64,000 nt of DNA, taken from assembly GCA_965223095.1 (NCBI GenBank), contig OZ244979.1:2232001-2296000 (forward strand), given 5' to 3'. Below, one piece after another: positions 9,232-18,019 of this stretch. This DNA is from J054 sp965223095 (GTDB lineage Bacteria > Pseudomonadota > Gammaproteobacteria > Steroidobacterales > GCA-2729495). Each line of letters begins with the position of its first letter. The stretch's first letter is position 1. The notes beneath the pieces were generated by a model, which was not told where the DNA came from, searched no databases, and saw only the letters and a list, made by a program, of their open reading frames with translations. A program made the position numbers and the translations under genes.

Positions 9232-10532
9232 CGCGTTAAGGCCTCCGCTGTAGCGCCAAGCTTAGCGGCGATTCTATCTTCCATATATTGGCGTACTTCG
9301 GGAACTTGTATTTGGTCCAAGACCGCGCCGGCGAAGGCCATGATCAATATTCTGCGCGCCGTTTCCCCGTCCACGCCGCGTGAACGCAGGTAGAACAAGG
9401 CTGCGCTATCGAGTTTGCCCGTGGTTGCTCCGTGTGCGCACTTCACATCATCGGCATAGATCTCTAGTTCAGGTTTGGTGTCGATTTCCGCGTTGTCGCT
9501 CAATAATAAATTGCGGTTCGCCAGACTGGCATCCGTCCCATCCGCGCCCGGGTACACGGTAATCTTGCCGTTCAGGATGCTACGGCCCCCACTACCGGCA
9601 ATCCCCCGGATCACTTCGGTGCTATGGGTATCTTTGGCGCGGTGCTTGAGTTCCGTGTGGTAGTCGATGTGACTGTCACCCAAGGCCAGTATTAAGCCGT
9701 GTATCGTCGCGTTTGCACCGGGTTGGTTTAGGCTAACTTGTAGGTCGTGGCGCGCCAGCTTTGCGCCTAAATCAACCAGCACTGTGCGCAGTTGGCTGTT
9801 GCTCGCAAGGTGTATATTTGTGGTGCCGATATGATGAGCCTCAGCGGATTCATCTTGAAGCTTGATCAAATTCATGACCGCGCCTGGGCCGCAACTGACT
9901 TCGACCAGCGCGTTGGTGCTGGTGGGACCGCTACCGAAGTGATGTTGAATAAGGCTTGCCGCGCTATTGCGTCCCAGTCGCAGGAGGATTTTTGGCTGGG
10001 CGCTGCGGGGCTCGCCGTCGCCGTGAAAGACCAGTTGTATGGGCCGGTCAAGTTTGACATCGTCGGCGACGTCGACCACCAGACCGGCTGACATGAAGGC
10101 CGTATTGAAATGGGTCAAGGCGGGGGCCTCTTGTTCGGCCGCGATTTCCTCCAACAGCCGTGCTTGATCGGCTGCTTGAATGTCTCCCCAGGCGCGTATC
10201 CGCAAACCGGCAAGCTTGTCTTTGGCCTGCGCGACTAAGCCGCCGTTCGCAAAGGCGAATTGCAAACTGCCGGCGGCATGGGTCAAGCCGTGGTTGGCAA
10301 GGGCATCCATGGACGCAGCCCCGGTTTCTGCGGGCGCTTGCAGGTAGTCGCGCGTGCGCTCGGCAAACGCGCGCAGATCGGTGTACTTCCAGTCTTCCTG
10401 ACCGGTGGTGGGGAAGCCCAGCGCCGCAAAATGTTCTTGGGCACGCCTGCGCTGCGGTTCTAGCCATTGCCAGCCTGGCGGGCTGCTTGCCAGTGCGGTA
10501 TCGAATTGGGATTCAAAGGACGAGCTGCTCAC
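9228..10532 (-). CDS. sufD: Fe-S assembly scaffold subunit SufD
   Basis: Scaffold partner in the SufBC2D complex. 434 residues, starting with GTG. The C-terminal beta-helix region carries SGGRSILNGKITVYPGADGTD, DTKPELEIYADDVKCAHGAT and LFYLRSRGVD, all SufB/SufD core segments. The start overlaps the sufC stop (GTGA). The N-terminal 100 residues are the more variable helical part, with DWKYTDLRAF as its recognisable stretch. Confidence 0.93.
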   Translation of the reverse strand: MSSSSFESQFDTALASSPPGWQWLEPQRRRAQEHFAALGFPTTGQEDWKYTDLRAFAERTRDYLQAPAETGAASMDALANHGLTHAAGSLQFAFANGGLVAQAKDKLAGLRIRAWGDIQAADQARLLEEIAAEQEAPALTHFNTAFMSAGLVVDVADDVKLDRPIQLVFHGDGEPRSAQPKILLRLGRNSAASLIQHHFGSGPTSTNALVEVSCGPGAVMNLIKLQDESAEAHHIGTTNIHLASNSQLRTVLVDLGAKLARHDLQVSLNQPGANATIHGLILALGDSHIDYHTELKHRAKDTHSTEVIRGIAGSGGRSILNGKITVYPGADGTDASLANRNLLLSDNAEIDTKPELEIYADDVKCAHGATTGKLDSAALFYLRSRGVDGETARRILIMAFAGAVLDQIQVPEVRQYMEDRIAAKLGATAEALTR

Positions 10533-11284
10533 GAGTTTACCGCCTCGGCCAAGACCTGGTCATAGCCGTTGGACTCAAGTTCCAGCGCTAAGCTGCTGTC
10601 GCCCGTGCGTGCAATGCGGCCGCGTGCCAGCACATGCACAAAATCGGGTTTTATGTAGTCCAATAATCTTTGGTAGTGTGTAACAAGGATGAACGCGCGT
10701 TGCGGATCGCGCAGACTATTGACGCCATTGGCAACGACCTTGAGCGCGTCGATATCTAGCCCAGAATCAGTTTCATCAAGAATCGCTAAGCTGGGCTCGA
10801 GCAAAGCCATTTGGAAAATTTCATTGCGCTTCTTCTCGCCACCGGAAAACCCTTCGTTTACCGCGCGATTGAGAAACTGCTGGTCCATCTGCATGAGTTC
10901 CGCTTTTTCGCGGACGAGTTTAAGGAAATCCACGGCGTCAATTTCTGGTAAGTCTTGTTGTTTCCGCCGCGCATTGAGTGCGGCTTTTAGCAAATAGACA
11001 TTGTTGACGCCGGGTATCTCGACGGGGTACTGAAAGCCTAAAAATACGCCGGCCCAGGCGCGCTCCTCCGGTGTAAGCTGCAGTAAATCTTGGCCCATGA
11101 ATTGCACGCTACCCCGGGTCACTTCGTAGTCTTCGCGGCCCGCCAGGACGTGGGCGAGGGTGCTCTTGCCGGAGCCATTCGGTCCCATGATGGCGTGAAC
11201 TTCTCCAGTCTTGACCGTCAGATCCAGGCCCTGGAGGATTTGTGTCCCGTCGACGCTCACGCACAAGTCTTGAATTTCTAACAC
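10529..11284 (-). CDS. sufC: Fe-S assembly ATPase SufC
   Basis: ABC-type ATPase of the SufBCD complex, 251 residues. Walker A is GPNGSGKST, the signature is GFSGGEKKRNEIFQ, Walker B is SLAILDETDSGLD, and the switch His lies in ILVTHYQRLL. GTG start. A gap of 32 bases separates it from sufB, and it overlaps sufD by four bases. Confidence 0.96.
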   Translation of the reverse strand: MLEIQDLCVSVDGTQILQGLDLTVKTGEVHAIMGPNGSGKSTLAHVLAGREDYEVTRGSVQFMGQDLLQLTPEERAWAGVFLGFQYPVEIPGVNNVYLLKAALNARRKQQDLPEIDAVDFLKLVREKAELMQMDQQFLNRAVNEGFSGGEKKRNEIFQMALLEPSLAILDETDSGLDIDALKVVANGVNSLRDPQRAFILVTHYQRLLDYIKPDFVHVLARGRIARTGDSSLALELESNGYDQVLAEAVNS

Positions 11285-11316
11285 GATGGTCCTTGCTTAT
11301 TAACTTGACTAACTGA

Positions 11317-12765
11317 CTAACCCACGGCGCCTTCGAGGCTGACGTTCAATAGATTTTGGGCCTCCACGGCAAACTCCATGGGCAGTTCACGGAATACCTC
11401 TTTGCAGAAGCCATTCACAATCATATTGACCGCGTCTTCTTCGGATAGCCCACGTTGACGGCAGTAAAACAATTGATCATCTGCAATCTTGGACGTCGTG
11501 GCTTCATGTTCGACGATGGCGCTTTCGTTTTTTATTTCCATGTACGGAAAGGTGTGAGCGCCGCAGTCTTTACCCATGAGCAGTGAGTCGCATTGTGTGT
11601 AGTTGCGAGCGTCTGATGCCGTGGGGAAGATCTTGACCAGACCCCGATAGGACTGCTGGGCGCGACCAGCGGAGATGCCTTTCGAAACGATAGTGCTGCG
11701 GGTGTTGCGGCCGATGTGGACCATTTTGGTGCCGGTATCGGCTTGCTGCAGGTTATTGGTGACGGCGACCGAATAGAATTCGCCCACCGAATTGTCGCCG
11801 CGCAGTACGCAGCTAGGGTATTTCCAAGTAATGGCCGAACCGGCCTCTACTTGAGTCCATGAAATCTTGGAATTGGCCCCCCGGCAGTCACCACGTTTGG
11901 TGACAAAGTTATATATACCGCCGCGGCCTTCCGCGTCTCCCGGGTACCAGTTCTGAACCGTTGAATACTTGATCTCCGCATCCTTCATAGCAACCAATTC
12001 CACAACAGCCGCGTGCAACTGGTTTTCGTCGCGCATGGGTGCGGTACAGCCTTCCAGATAGCTAACGTGACTGCCTTCTTCGGCAATAATCAGCGTGCGC
12101 TCGAACTGGCCGGTCTTGGCTTCGTTAATGCGGAAGTAGGTGGATAACTCCATGGGGCAGCGCACGCCTTTGGGGATATACACAAAGGAGCCGTCGCTGA
12201 ATACCGCCGAGTTAAGCGTCGCAAAATAGTTGTCTCGATACGGAACAACGCTGCCGAGGTATTTTTTGATTAGTTCCGGGTGCTTTTGGGCAGCTTCTGA
12301 AAACGGGCAGAAAATTACACCCGCGTCTTCGAGCTTCTTTTTAAAAGTGGTGGCAATGGACACGCTGTCGAATACGGCGTCGACGGCCACCCCCGCGAGC
12401 GCGGCGCGCTCGTGCAGCGGGATGCCTAATTTTTCATAGGTTTCCAGTAATTTTGGATCTACCTCGTCCAGACTTTTTGGACCGTCTTTTTTCTGACCGG
12501 GTGCCGAATAATAGGAAATACCCTGGTAATCGATGGGTGGATGGTGGAGTTTCGCCCACTGAGGTTCCTTTAGAGTCAGCCAGTGCCTATAAGCTTTTAG
12601 GCGCCAATCCAGCATGAAATCCGGCTCGCCTTTCTTATTGGAAATGAGTCGAATCACATCTTCGTTAAGGCCGGGCGGTACCGTATCGGCTTGAATGTCT
12701 GTGATAAATCCATGTTGATAGCGCCGATCAACGATGTCCGCCGCCTGGGTTTGTTTTGCGTTCAT
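11317..12765 (-). CDS. sufB: Fe-S assembly scaffold subunit SufB
   Basis: Main scaffold of the SUF machinery on which the cluster is built, 482 residues. Family stretches include FDSVSIATTFKKKLEDAGVI, YIPKGVRCPMELSTYFRIN, LIIAEEGSHVSYLEGCTAP and MGKDCGAHTFPYMEIKN. It is the first structural gene after the regulator at 12780 and the largest protein of the operon. Confidence 0.96.
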   Translation of the reverse strand: MNAKQTQAADIVDRRYQHGFITDIQADTVPPGLNEDVIRLISNKKGEPDFMLDWRLKAYRHWLTLKEPQWAKLHHPPIDYQGISYYSAPGQKKDGPKSLDEVDPKLLETYEKLGIPLHERAALAGVAVDAVFDSVSIATTFKKKLEDAGVIFCPFSEAAQKHPELIKKYLGSVVPYRDNYFATLNSAVFSDGSFVYIPKGVRCPMELSTYFRINEAKTGQFERTLIIAEEGSHVSYLEGCTAPMRDENQLHAAVVELVAMKDAEIKYSTVQNWYPGDAEGRGGIYNFVTKRGDCRGANSKISWTQVEAGSAITWKYPSCVLRGDNSVGEFYSVAVTNNLQQADTGTKMVHIGRNTRSTIVSKGISAGRAQQSYRGLVKIFPTASDARNYTQCDSLLMGKDCGAHTFPYMEIKNESAIVEHEATTSKIADDQLFYCRQRGLSEEDAVNMIVNGFCKEVFRELPMEFAVEAQNLLNVSLEGAVG

Positions 12766-12779
12766 GGCTTTTGCGGTCC

Positions 12780-13265
12780 TTATTGCTTGCGATGTTCGCG
12801 CGCGATGATGTCTTGTTCAGAATTTTTCATCACCGGTTGCGCATCGTGCTGAGTTGTATCCAGAGCTGGGCCCTGTAGCTCCTGCAAGCTAATTTCTTCC
12901 AGGGCAGCTAGCACCGCTTGATTAATTTTCTGCCAAGCACCGCCCACCAAACACATGGATTCCAGCTCGCACTGACTGGCATCCGTGCTGCATTCGGTAA
13001 TTGCGACGGGGCCCTCAATAACTTTCACGATTTCCGCCGCGCTGATACTGACCGCCGGTCGTGCCAAGCGATATCCCCCTTCGGAGCCGCGCGTTGCTTC
13101 CACCAGCTGGGCCTTGGCGAGCAGCTTTAGCAGCTTCTTGGTCGTGGGCAGCGCCACATGGGTGCCTGCGGCCACATCCGTGGCCGCGCAGCGCCGGTCG
13201 CCTTGCTGGGCAAGGTAGACCAGCAGCATGGTTCCATAGTCGGTGAGGCGGCTTATTCTGAGCAT
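12780..13265 (-). CDS. Rrf2-family SUF regulator (IscR-like)
   Basis: Transcription factor of the Rrf2/IscR group, 161 residues. A winged helix spans about 1-75 (MLRISRLTDYGTMLLVYLAQ, GSEGGYRLARP). Three Cys (ECS, QCE, MCL) near residues 92-106 could hold a Fe-S cluster as in IscR. It matches the SUF-operon regulators of gammaproteobacteria and is the promoter-proximal gene of the suf operon, so autoregulation is likely: an IscR-type palindrome lies about 20-45 bases before its ATG. The C-terminal tail after the Cys region is longer than the DNA-binding core needs. Confidence 0.9.
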   Translation of the reverse strand: MLRISRLTDYGTMLLVYLAQQGDRRCAATDVAAGTHVALPTTKKLLKLLAKAQLVEATRGSEGGYRLARPAVSISAAEIVKVIEGPVAITECSTDASQCELESMCLVGGAWQKINQAVLAALEEISLQELQGPALDTTQHDAQPVMKNSEQDIIAREHRKQ

Positions 13266-13284
13266 CGGATGGCCTAGGACACTA

Positions 13285-13309
13285 AATTAGGACTATTTTA
13301 GTCCACTAT
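13285..13309 (-). promoter_or_regulatory. Probable IscR/Rrf2-type operator of the suf operon
   Basis: The core GGACTATTTTAGTCC (13290-13304) is a near-perfect dyad and carries the GACT-N5-AGTC core of the type 1 IscR site; on the minus strand the left flank ATAG also fits. On the minus strand TAAAAT inside the core could be the -10 of the suf promoter, with a weak -35 (TTCCTG) 17 bases upstream, so a bound regulator would block RNA polymerase. Inferred from motif and position only. Confidence 0.65.
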
Positions 13310-13437
13310 GCTGCGAACAGGAAGCATGGGCTTTGCGTCGCCATCATGGCGGCCATGATCTGCTATTATTATGGGTTGCGCCGCGTCGGCCGAAGCTGGC
13401 GCGTTTGACAGCAGTACCAGCAGGGGGAGAGCTTTCC

Positions 13438-14454
13438 ATGGCAAAACAGGATTTAGCGTCAATTGCGCGGGCAATGGTCGCGCCGGGTAAGGGAATTTTG
13501 GCCGCGGACGAAAGTTCGCCCACGATTAAGAAGCGTTTCGACAGCATTAATACCGAATCCACCGAAGAGAAACGCCGAACCTATCGCGAAATGCTGTTTA
13601 CTACCGCTGGCGCCAGAGATTTCATCAGTGGCGTGATCTTGTTCGACGAAACCATTCATCAATCGACCAAAGATGGCACGCCGTTCCCGCAATATTTAGA
13701 GAGCTTGGGCATAATCCCGGGCATTAAAGTTGATAAGGGCGCCAAAGCGCTGGCCGGTTTTCCGGGTGAGACGGTCACCGAGGGCCTGGATGGCCTGCGT
13801 GAGCGCCTCAATGATTACTACGAGCTCGGTGCTCGGTTTTCCAAGTGGCGAGCCGTGATCAGCATTGGTGGTGGCCTGCCAACGGATTTTTGTTTGGCGG
13901 CGAATGCCCACGCCCTGGCTCGCTACGCGGCCCTTTGCCAAGAGGCCGGGATCGTGCCCATCGTCGAACCGGAAGTTTTGATGGACGGTGATCACAGCAT
14001 CGCGCGCTGCGAGGAGGTAACGGGCGCGGCTCTTGATCACCTCTTCGAGCAGCTTGCGGCGCACCGGGTTGCTCTGGAAGGCACCGTGCTGAAACCCAAT
14101 ATGGTGATCTCCGGCAGCGAAGCCAATGACCGAGCCGGTGTGGAGGAAGTGGCCGCAGCCACGGTTCGCTGCCTGAAAAAGCACGTGCCGGCGACTGTGC
14201 CCGGCATTGCATTTCTCTCGGGCGGGCAATCCTCTGAAGAGGCCACGGCTCATCTGAGCGCGATGAACAAGCTGGGCGACTTACCCTGGGAGCTCACCTT
14301 TTCCTACGGGCGGGCCCTGCAAGCGTCGGCCTTGGCAGCCTGGGGCGGGGTGGAATCAGGCTATGAAGCCGGTCAGGCAGCCTTTCACAAGCGTGCCCGG
14401 CTCAACGGCTTGGCTCGCAGCGGCGGTTACGACGACGCTATGGAAGCGGCTTAG
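13438..14454 (+). CDS. Class I fructose-bisphosphate aldolase
   Basis: Glycolytic and gluconeogenic enzyme cleaving fructose 1,6-bisphosphate through a Schiff base. 338 residues from the ATG at 13438, which follows AGGGGGAG. Clear signatures are GKGILAADESSPTIKKRF, VEPEVLMDGDHS, the Schiff-base lysine in GTVLKPNMV, and ELTFSYGRALQ. It is the eukaryote-like class I type rather than the FbaB or metal-dependent type. The reading frame runs 35 codons further upstream, but no family match exists there. It is divergent from the suf operon, with about 170 bases between the two starts. Confidence 0.95.
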   Translation: MAKQDLASIARAMVAPGKGILAADESSPTIKKRFDSINTESTEEKRRTYREMLFTTAGARDFISGVILFDETIHQSTKDGTPFPQYLESLGIIPGIKVDKGAKALAGFPGETVTEGLDGLRERLNDYYELGARFSKWRAVISIGGGLPTDFCLAANAHALARYAALCQEAGIVPIVEPEVLMDGDHSIARCEEVTGAALDHLFEQLAAHRVALEGTVLKPNMVISGSEANDRAGVEEVAAATVRCLKKHVPATVPGIAFLSGGQSSEEATAHLSAMNKLGDLPWELTFSYGRALQASALAAWGGVESGYEAGQAAFHKRARLNGLARSGGYDDAMEAA

Positions 14455-14491
14455 TAGCTCAGGGACTAAAATATTTTAATACAATGGCTTA

Positions 14492-14526
14492 TAGTCGATA
14501 CTTTAACTTGTTTATCGTATCGACTA
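14492..14526. repeat. 10-bp inverted repeat between the aldolase and mlaC genes
   Basis: TAGTCGATAC (14492-14501) and GTATCGACTA (14517-14526) are perfect reverse complements with 15 bases between them. A second palindrome, TAAAATATTTTA, lies just upstream at 14467-14478. No T-run follows, so a simple intrinsic terminator is unlikely; an operator or an mRNA hairpin are both possible. Confidence 0.5.
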
Positions 14527-14640
14527 GGTTGCGACACTTTACATAATTTGCAATCGGGGGCCCACGCTGGGAACCCGCGACCAGGAGCCAGGGTCTTAAC
14601 TGTTAGGGCGCGAATGCCCTGAGCAGTGGGGAGAATTATC

Positions 14641-15246
14641 TTGATTGCGCGACTATTGCTGTTGATTTCTGTTGGTCTGTTCACCGCTGGTGTGCTGGCT
14701 GCCGCCGATTCGCCCCAGGCCGTGGTATCGGGTACGGCGACCGCGGTGGCCGATCGACTGGACGGTCGTCGCGACTACCTGCGGCAGCATCCCCAGGAAC
14801 TTTATGGCTTGGTCAATGAGGTCTTGTTGCCGAATTTTGATACGCGATACGCTGGTTTTCTGGTTCTCGGCCGGCAACATTGGAAGGCTGCGTCAGATTT
14901 GCAGCGCGATCGATTCGTCGCAACTTTTTTCGATTTTCTGGTACGCAGTTATGCTGAAGGCTTGCTGGATTTTGACCCCGCCAGTCTAGAGATCTTGCCC
15001 CACACGCCTTCCAATGATGACAAGCGTGCGACGGTGCAAACTCGCTTGCGCCAAGACAACGGTGGTACGGTTCCGGTTAACTATCGCTTACGCCAAACGG
15101 ATTCGGGTTGGAAGGTTTATGACGTTCGCGTCGAAGGCGTTTCGTATTTGCAAAACTATCGCAATCAATTTAACGCTGAGATTTCAGCCCGCGGCCTGGA
15201 CGCGGTGATCGCGCGCTTGGAAAACGAGGGCAGGTCGGGAAGTTAG
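14641..15246 (+). CDS. mlaC: Mla phospholipid-binding protein MlaC (Ttg2D-like)
   Basis: Periplasmic carrier that ferries phospholipids between the outer-membrane MlaA complex and the inner-membrane MlaFEDB complex. About 201 residues with a signal peptide (LLLLISVGLFTAGVLAA). Family stretch: VLLPNFDTRYAGFLVLG, then RDRFVATFFDFLVRSYAEGLLDF. The TTG at 14641 is chosen because GGGGAGA ends six bases before it; a GTG at 14626 would put that ribosome site inside the gene. No mlaF, mlaE or mlaD sits beside it. It runs convergently into mlaA, overlapping by four bases. Confidence 0.88.
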   Translation: MIARLLLLISVGLFTAGVLAAADSPQAVVSGTATAVADRLDGRRDYLRQHPQELYGLVNEVLLPNFDTRYAGFLVLGRQHWKAASDLQRDRFVATFFDFLVRSYAEGLLDFDPASLEILPHTPSNDDKRATVQTRLRQDNGGTVPVNYRLRQTDSGWKVYDVRVEGVSYLQNYRNQFNAEISARGLDAVIARLENEGRSGS

Positions 15247-16010
15247 AATTCGTCCTCGTCAAAGGCCTCATCGAATTCTTCATCCAATCCGTTGCTAGGC
15301 GGGTTGCCGTCATGGCGCAGGAAGCGGCGGTTTTGCCAGTAGGCATCGCGCACGAAAGCATAACTATCAAAGGCGCCCCTGATTTCATCATCGAAGCCCA
15401 GTAGCCGCGCGCGCTGATCGATAAACCAAAGCGCCGTCACGCCGATTTGCCAATCGCGATTGTGAATATAAACGCGCGGATCGTAAGTCAGATCGACGAG
15501 TTGGCCGACACCCGACCGCAGAGTACGCGGGCCGAATACCGGCACCATCAAGTATGGCCCTTCGGGTACGCCCCAAACGCCTAGGGTTTGGCCAAAGTCC
15601 TCCTCATGCTGCGGTAGGCCAAAGCGAGTCGCCGGGTCCATGAGTCCGCCCAGGCCCAGGCTGCTGTTGATCCCAAATCGCGCGATATCCGACAAACCTT
15701 GAGATCCCTTGCCTTGAAGAAAGGCATTGACGATGTCAATAGGATAGAGCCAGTGGTCGAAAAAGTTACTGATGCCGGTGCGCATAAACTGCGGCAGCAA
15801 CCATTCATAGCCCTTGGTGACTGGTCGGAGTACATAGGTATCTGCCACTTCGTTGAACTTGTAAATCGCTCGGTTGACCGGTTCCAGCGGGTCACCGGGC
15901 GTGGTTTGTCGCGTAGCATTTTGACTGGCGCAGCCGCTCGCGGTGGCGATGAAAGCTAGCAGGCAGAGCTGGCTAAGCAGCCCTTTGTTTCTCGGCTGTG
16001 AGCGCATCAT
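15243..16010 (-). CDS. mlaA: Outer-membrane lipoprotein MlaA (VacJ)
   Basis: Outer-membrane part of the Mla system, removing phospholipid from the outer leaflet. 255 residues with a lipobox ending at C27 (TASGC). Family signatures are DPLEPVNRAIYKFNEV, FFDHWLYPIDIVNAFLQGK, FGINSSLGLGGLMDPAT and EDFGQTLGVWGVPEGPYLMVP. The acidic tail (FDEAFDEDEF) is longer than usual. The start overlaps the bepA stop by four bases, so the two are co-transcribed. Confidence 0.95.
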   Translation of the reverse strand: MMRSQPRNKGLLSQLCLLAFIATASGCASQNATRQTTPGDPLEPVNRAIYKFNEVADTYVLRPVTKGYEWLLPQFMRTGISNFFDHWLYPIDIVNAFLQGKGSQGLSDIARFGINSSLGLGGLMDPATRFGLPQHEEDFGQTLGVWGVPEGPYLMVPVFGPRTLRSGVGQLVDLTYDPRVYIHNRDWQIGVTALWFIDQRARLLGFDDEIRGAFDSYAFVRDAYWQNRRFLRHDGNPPSNGLDEEFDEAFDEDEF

Positions 16011-17497
16011 GATTGGGCTCGCTTTCGACGCCGTTGGTTTTTTTCTGATTCTAATAACACCTCTTGAATTTGCTCAAGGCGTGAGCGAAAACGTGCGCGC
16101 TGTACGTCGTCGAGTTCGGGAATGCTCAATGCGAGCCGGAGTTGATCGCTGGCCATGTTCAGATTCCCCGTCAATAAGTGATACTCAGCCATATAGTAGT
16201 GTGCATCGGCGGAGTCGCCGGCGGCGCTTGCCGCCAAGGCGATTTGCCGTACTTGTTCAGAAGTGGGTGGCACCTGATTGTATAGATCCAAAAGCAGTTG
16301 GTGTGCCTCTGACGCGCGATCGTATTGCATGAGCGCCTCGGCATAACGAATGGTCAGCGGGCGGTTGCGTGGAAATAACTCCAAGGCGCGTTTGAAGGTT
16401 TTTTCAGCAGCCTTGGGGTCATTCAATGCCAGTTGCGTGGCCGCCAAGCCCGTGTGCAAATGGATAATTTCGTGATTCGTGGCCAGCAGCCGTTTAAAAT
16501 CCTCCTGTGCTTCCGCGTATCGGCCCAGCTCGAGTTTCGCTAGGGCAACCCCGTATTCTAGACCCAGTTTACCGACTTGTTCGGGATCTTCGCGTAGGCC
16601 TTCAAAGTACTTTAGCGCTGCTTCGTGCGTATTCGCCGTCATCAAGGCCAGTCGAGCGCGAGTTAAGCCATAGCCGGACGCATCAGCGACATCGGTTTCC
16701 GGCAGTTCAGCAATTCGCGAAGCGGTTTCGGCAATTCGATTGACGGTGACCGGATGGGTGCGAAGAAACTCGGGGGCGCCGCCTACTTGAGAGCCGGTCT
16801 TGCGATTTAGGGTGTTAAAGAAATCAGGCATTCCCTGCGGATCGAAACCTGACTTGGCCAAAATGCCAACGCCAACCCGGTCGGCTTCGTACTCATTGGC
16901 CCGGGTAAAATTGATTTGCTGCTGCGCCGCCAGGCTTTGGGCGCCGACGACCGCACCTTGAATCAAATCGCCACTGCCTGTTGCGGCACCCACTAAAATA
17001 GCTCCCAGCATGGCGGCCATGCTGAGAATACTTTCTCGTTGGTTGGCGAAAATCGCCCTGGAGATGTGGCGCTGCGTGACGTGGGCGATTTCATGGGCTA
17101 AAACGCCGGCCAGCTCACTCTCGTTGCGGGTTGCCATGAGCAGCCCTGAATGCACGCCGATATAGCCGCCTGGCAAGGCAAAGGCATTGATCGTACCGTC
17201 ATTGACCACGAAAAACTGGAACTTGAAATCCCCGTCCTGGGCATTCGCTACCAGCTTCTGTCCCACGTCCTGTATGTACTCCTGGATCTCCGGATCGGTG
17301 ATGACCCGGTCGGTCATGCGCAGGCTATTGTAGATTGAGCGTCCGATTTGCAGCTCTTGGGCCTTACTGAGGACCGAGTCAGCGGGGCTGCCAATGTCGG
17401 GCAGGCTATCCTCGTTAACCGCGGTGGCAAAAAAGGGTGCGAGTCCGGACAGCAGTCCGACTACGCCGAGGGCTATAAGACGACGGAGAAGCATCAA
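16007..17497 (-). CDS. bepA: Periplasmic M48 metalloprotease with TPR domain, BepA-like
   Basis: BepA-type chaperone-protease that checks outer-membrane assembly, including LptD. 496 residues. A signal peptide spans about 1-26, the M48 domain about 45-270 with the zinc motif HEIAH at 135-139, and the TPR region about 290-470. The segment NEYEADRVGV supplies the third zinc ligand. It is encoded directly before mlaA with overlapping stop and start, and close to bcp and gcvR, as in other gammaproteobacteria. Confidence 0.92.
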   Translation of the reverse strand: MMLLRRLIALGVVGLLSGLAPFFATAVNEDSLPDIGSPADSVLSKAQELQIGRSIYNSLRMTDRVITDPEIQEYIQDVGQKLVANAQDGDFKFQFFVVNDGTINAFALPGGYIGVHSGLLMATRNESELAGVLAHEIAHVTQRHISRAIFANQRESILSMAAMLGAILVGAATGSGDLIQGAVVGAQSLAAQQQINFTRANEYEADRVGVGILAKSGFDPQGMPDFFNTLNRKTGSQVGGAPEFLRTHPVTVNRIAETASRIAELPETDVADASGYGLTRARLALMTANTHEAALKYFEGLREDPEQVGKLGLEYGVALAKLELGRYAEAQEDFKRLLATNHEIIHLHTGLAATQLALNDPKAAEKTFKRALELFPRNRPLTIRYAEALMQYDRASEAHQLLLDLYNQVPPTSEQVRQIALAASAAGDSADAHYYMAEYHLLTGNLNMASDQLRLALSIPELDDVQRARFRSRLEQIQEVLLESEKNQRRRKRAQS

Positions 17498-17504
17498 GAC
17501 TAAC

Positions 17505-17981
17505 CTAAAGTGACTTCACGGCACTCAGTACTTCATCGGCATGGCCTTTTACCTTCACTTTGCGCCATTCCTGACGAAGCTTCCCGGCTTCGTCAATCAA
17601 GAAGGTGCTTCGTTCAATACCCATATACTTGCGGCCATACATGCTCTTTTCTTTGATGACGTCGTACAGGTGACAGGCCTTCTCATCGGCATCCGACACC
17701 AGCTGGAAGGGAAAGCCATGCTTTTCGCGAAACTTGTTGTGACTGTTCACACTGTCACGAGAAACGCCGAGAATTACCGCGCCAGCGCGCTTGAAGGCAG
17801 CGTGCTTGGCGGCGAAGTCTTGGCTTTCCTTCGTGCATCCAGAGGTGTTGTCCTTCGGATAGAAATACAGCACGACTTTCTTGCCGCGCAAGGCTTTTAG
17901 CTGAATGGTTTGTTCACCGGTGGCAGGAAGCTTAAAGTTTGGCGCCACGCGGCCAATTTTTGGAGTACTCATCTTGCTCAT
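17505..17981 (-). CDS. bcp: Peroxiredoxin Bcp/PrxQ family
   Basis: Thiol peroxidase of 158 residues reducing H2O2 and organic peroxides. The peroxidatic Cys is C49 in TSGCTKESQDF. The resolving Cys normally five residues later is absent; the only other Cys is C103 (KACHLY), matching the third Cys of the E. coli protein. The enzyme may therefore use C103 or an external thiol. The rest (YFYPKDNT, FPFQLVSDAD, GIERSTFLID) is standard. It lies between gcvR and bepA on the same strand. Confidence 0.92.
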   Translation of the reverse strand: MSKMSTPKIGRVAPNFKLPATGEQTIQLKALRGKKVVLYFYPKDNTSGCTKESQDFAAKHAAFKRAGAVILGVSRDSVNSHNKFREKHGFPFQLVSDADEKACHLYDVIKEKSMYGRKYMGIERSTFLIDEAGKLRQEWRKVKVKGHADEVLSAVKSL

Positions 17982-18019
17982 TGTCTCTACATTTATTTAA
18001 AGAATACCGTCAACGACCG

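Noticed and set aside
13696..14253. Long antisense frame to the aldolase gene
   Set aside because: Shadow of a well-supported class I aldolase on the plus strand.
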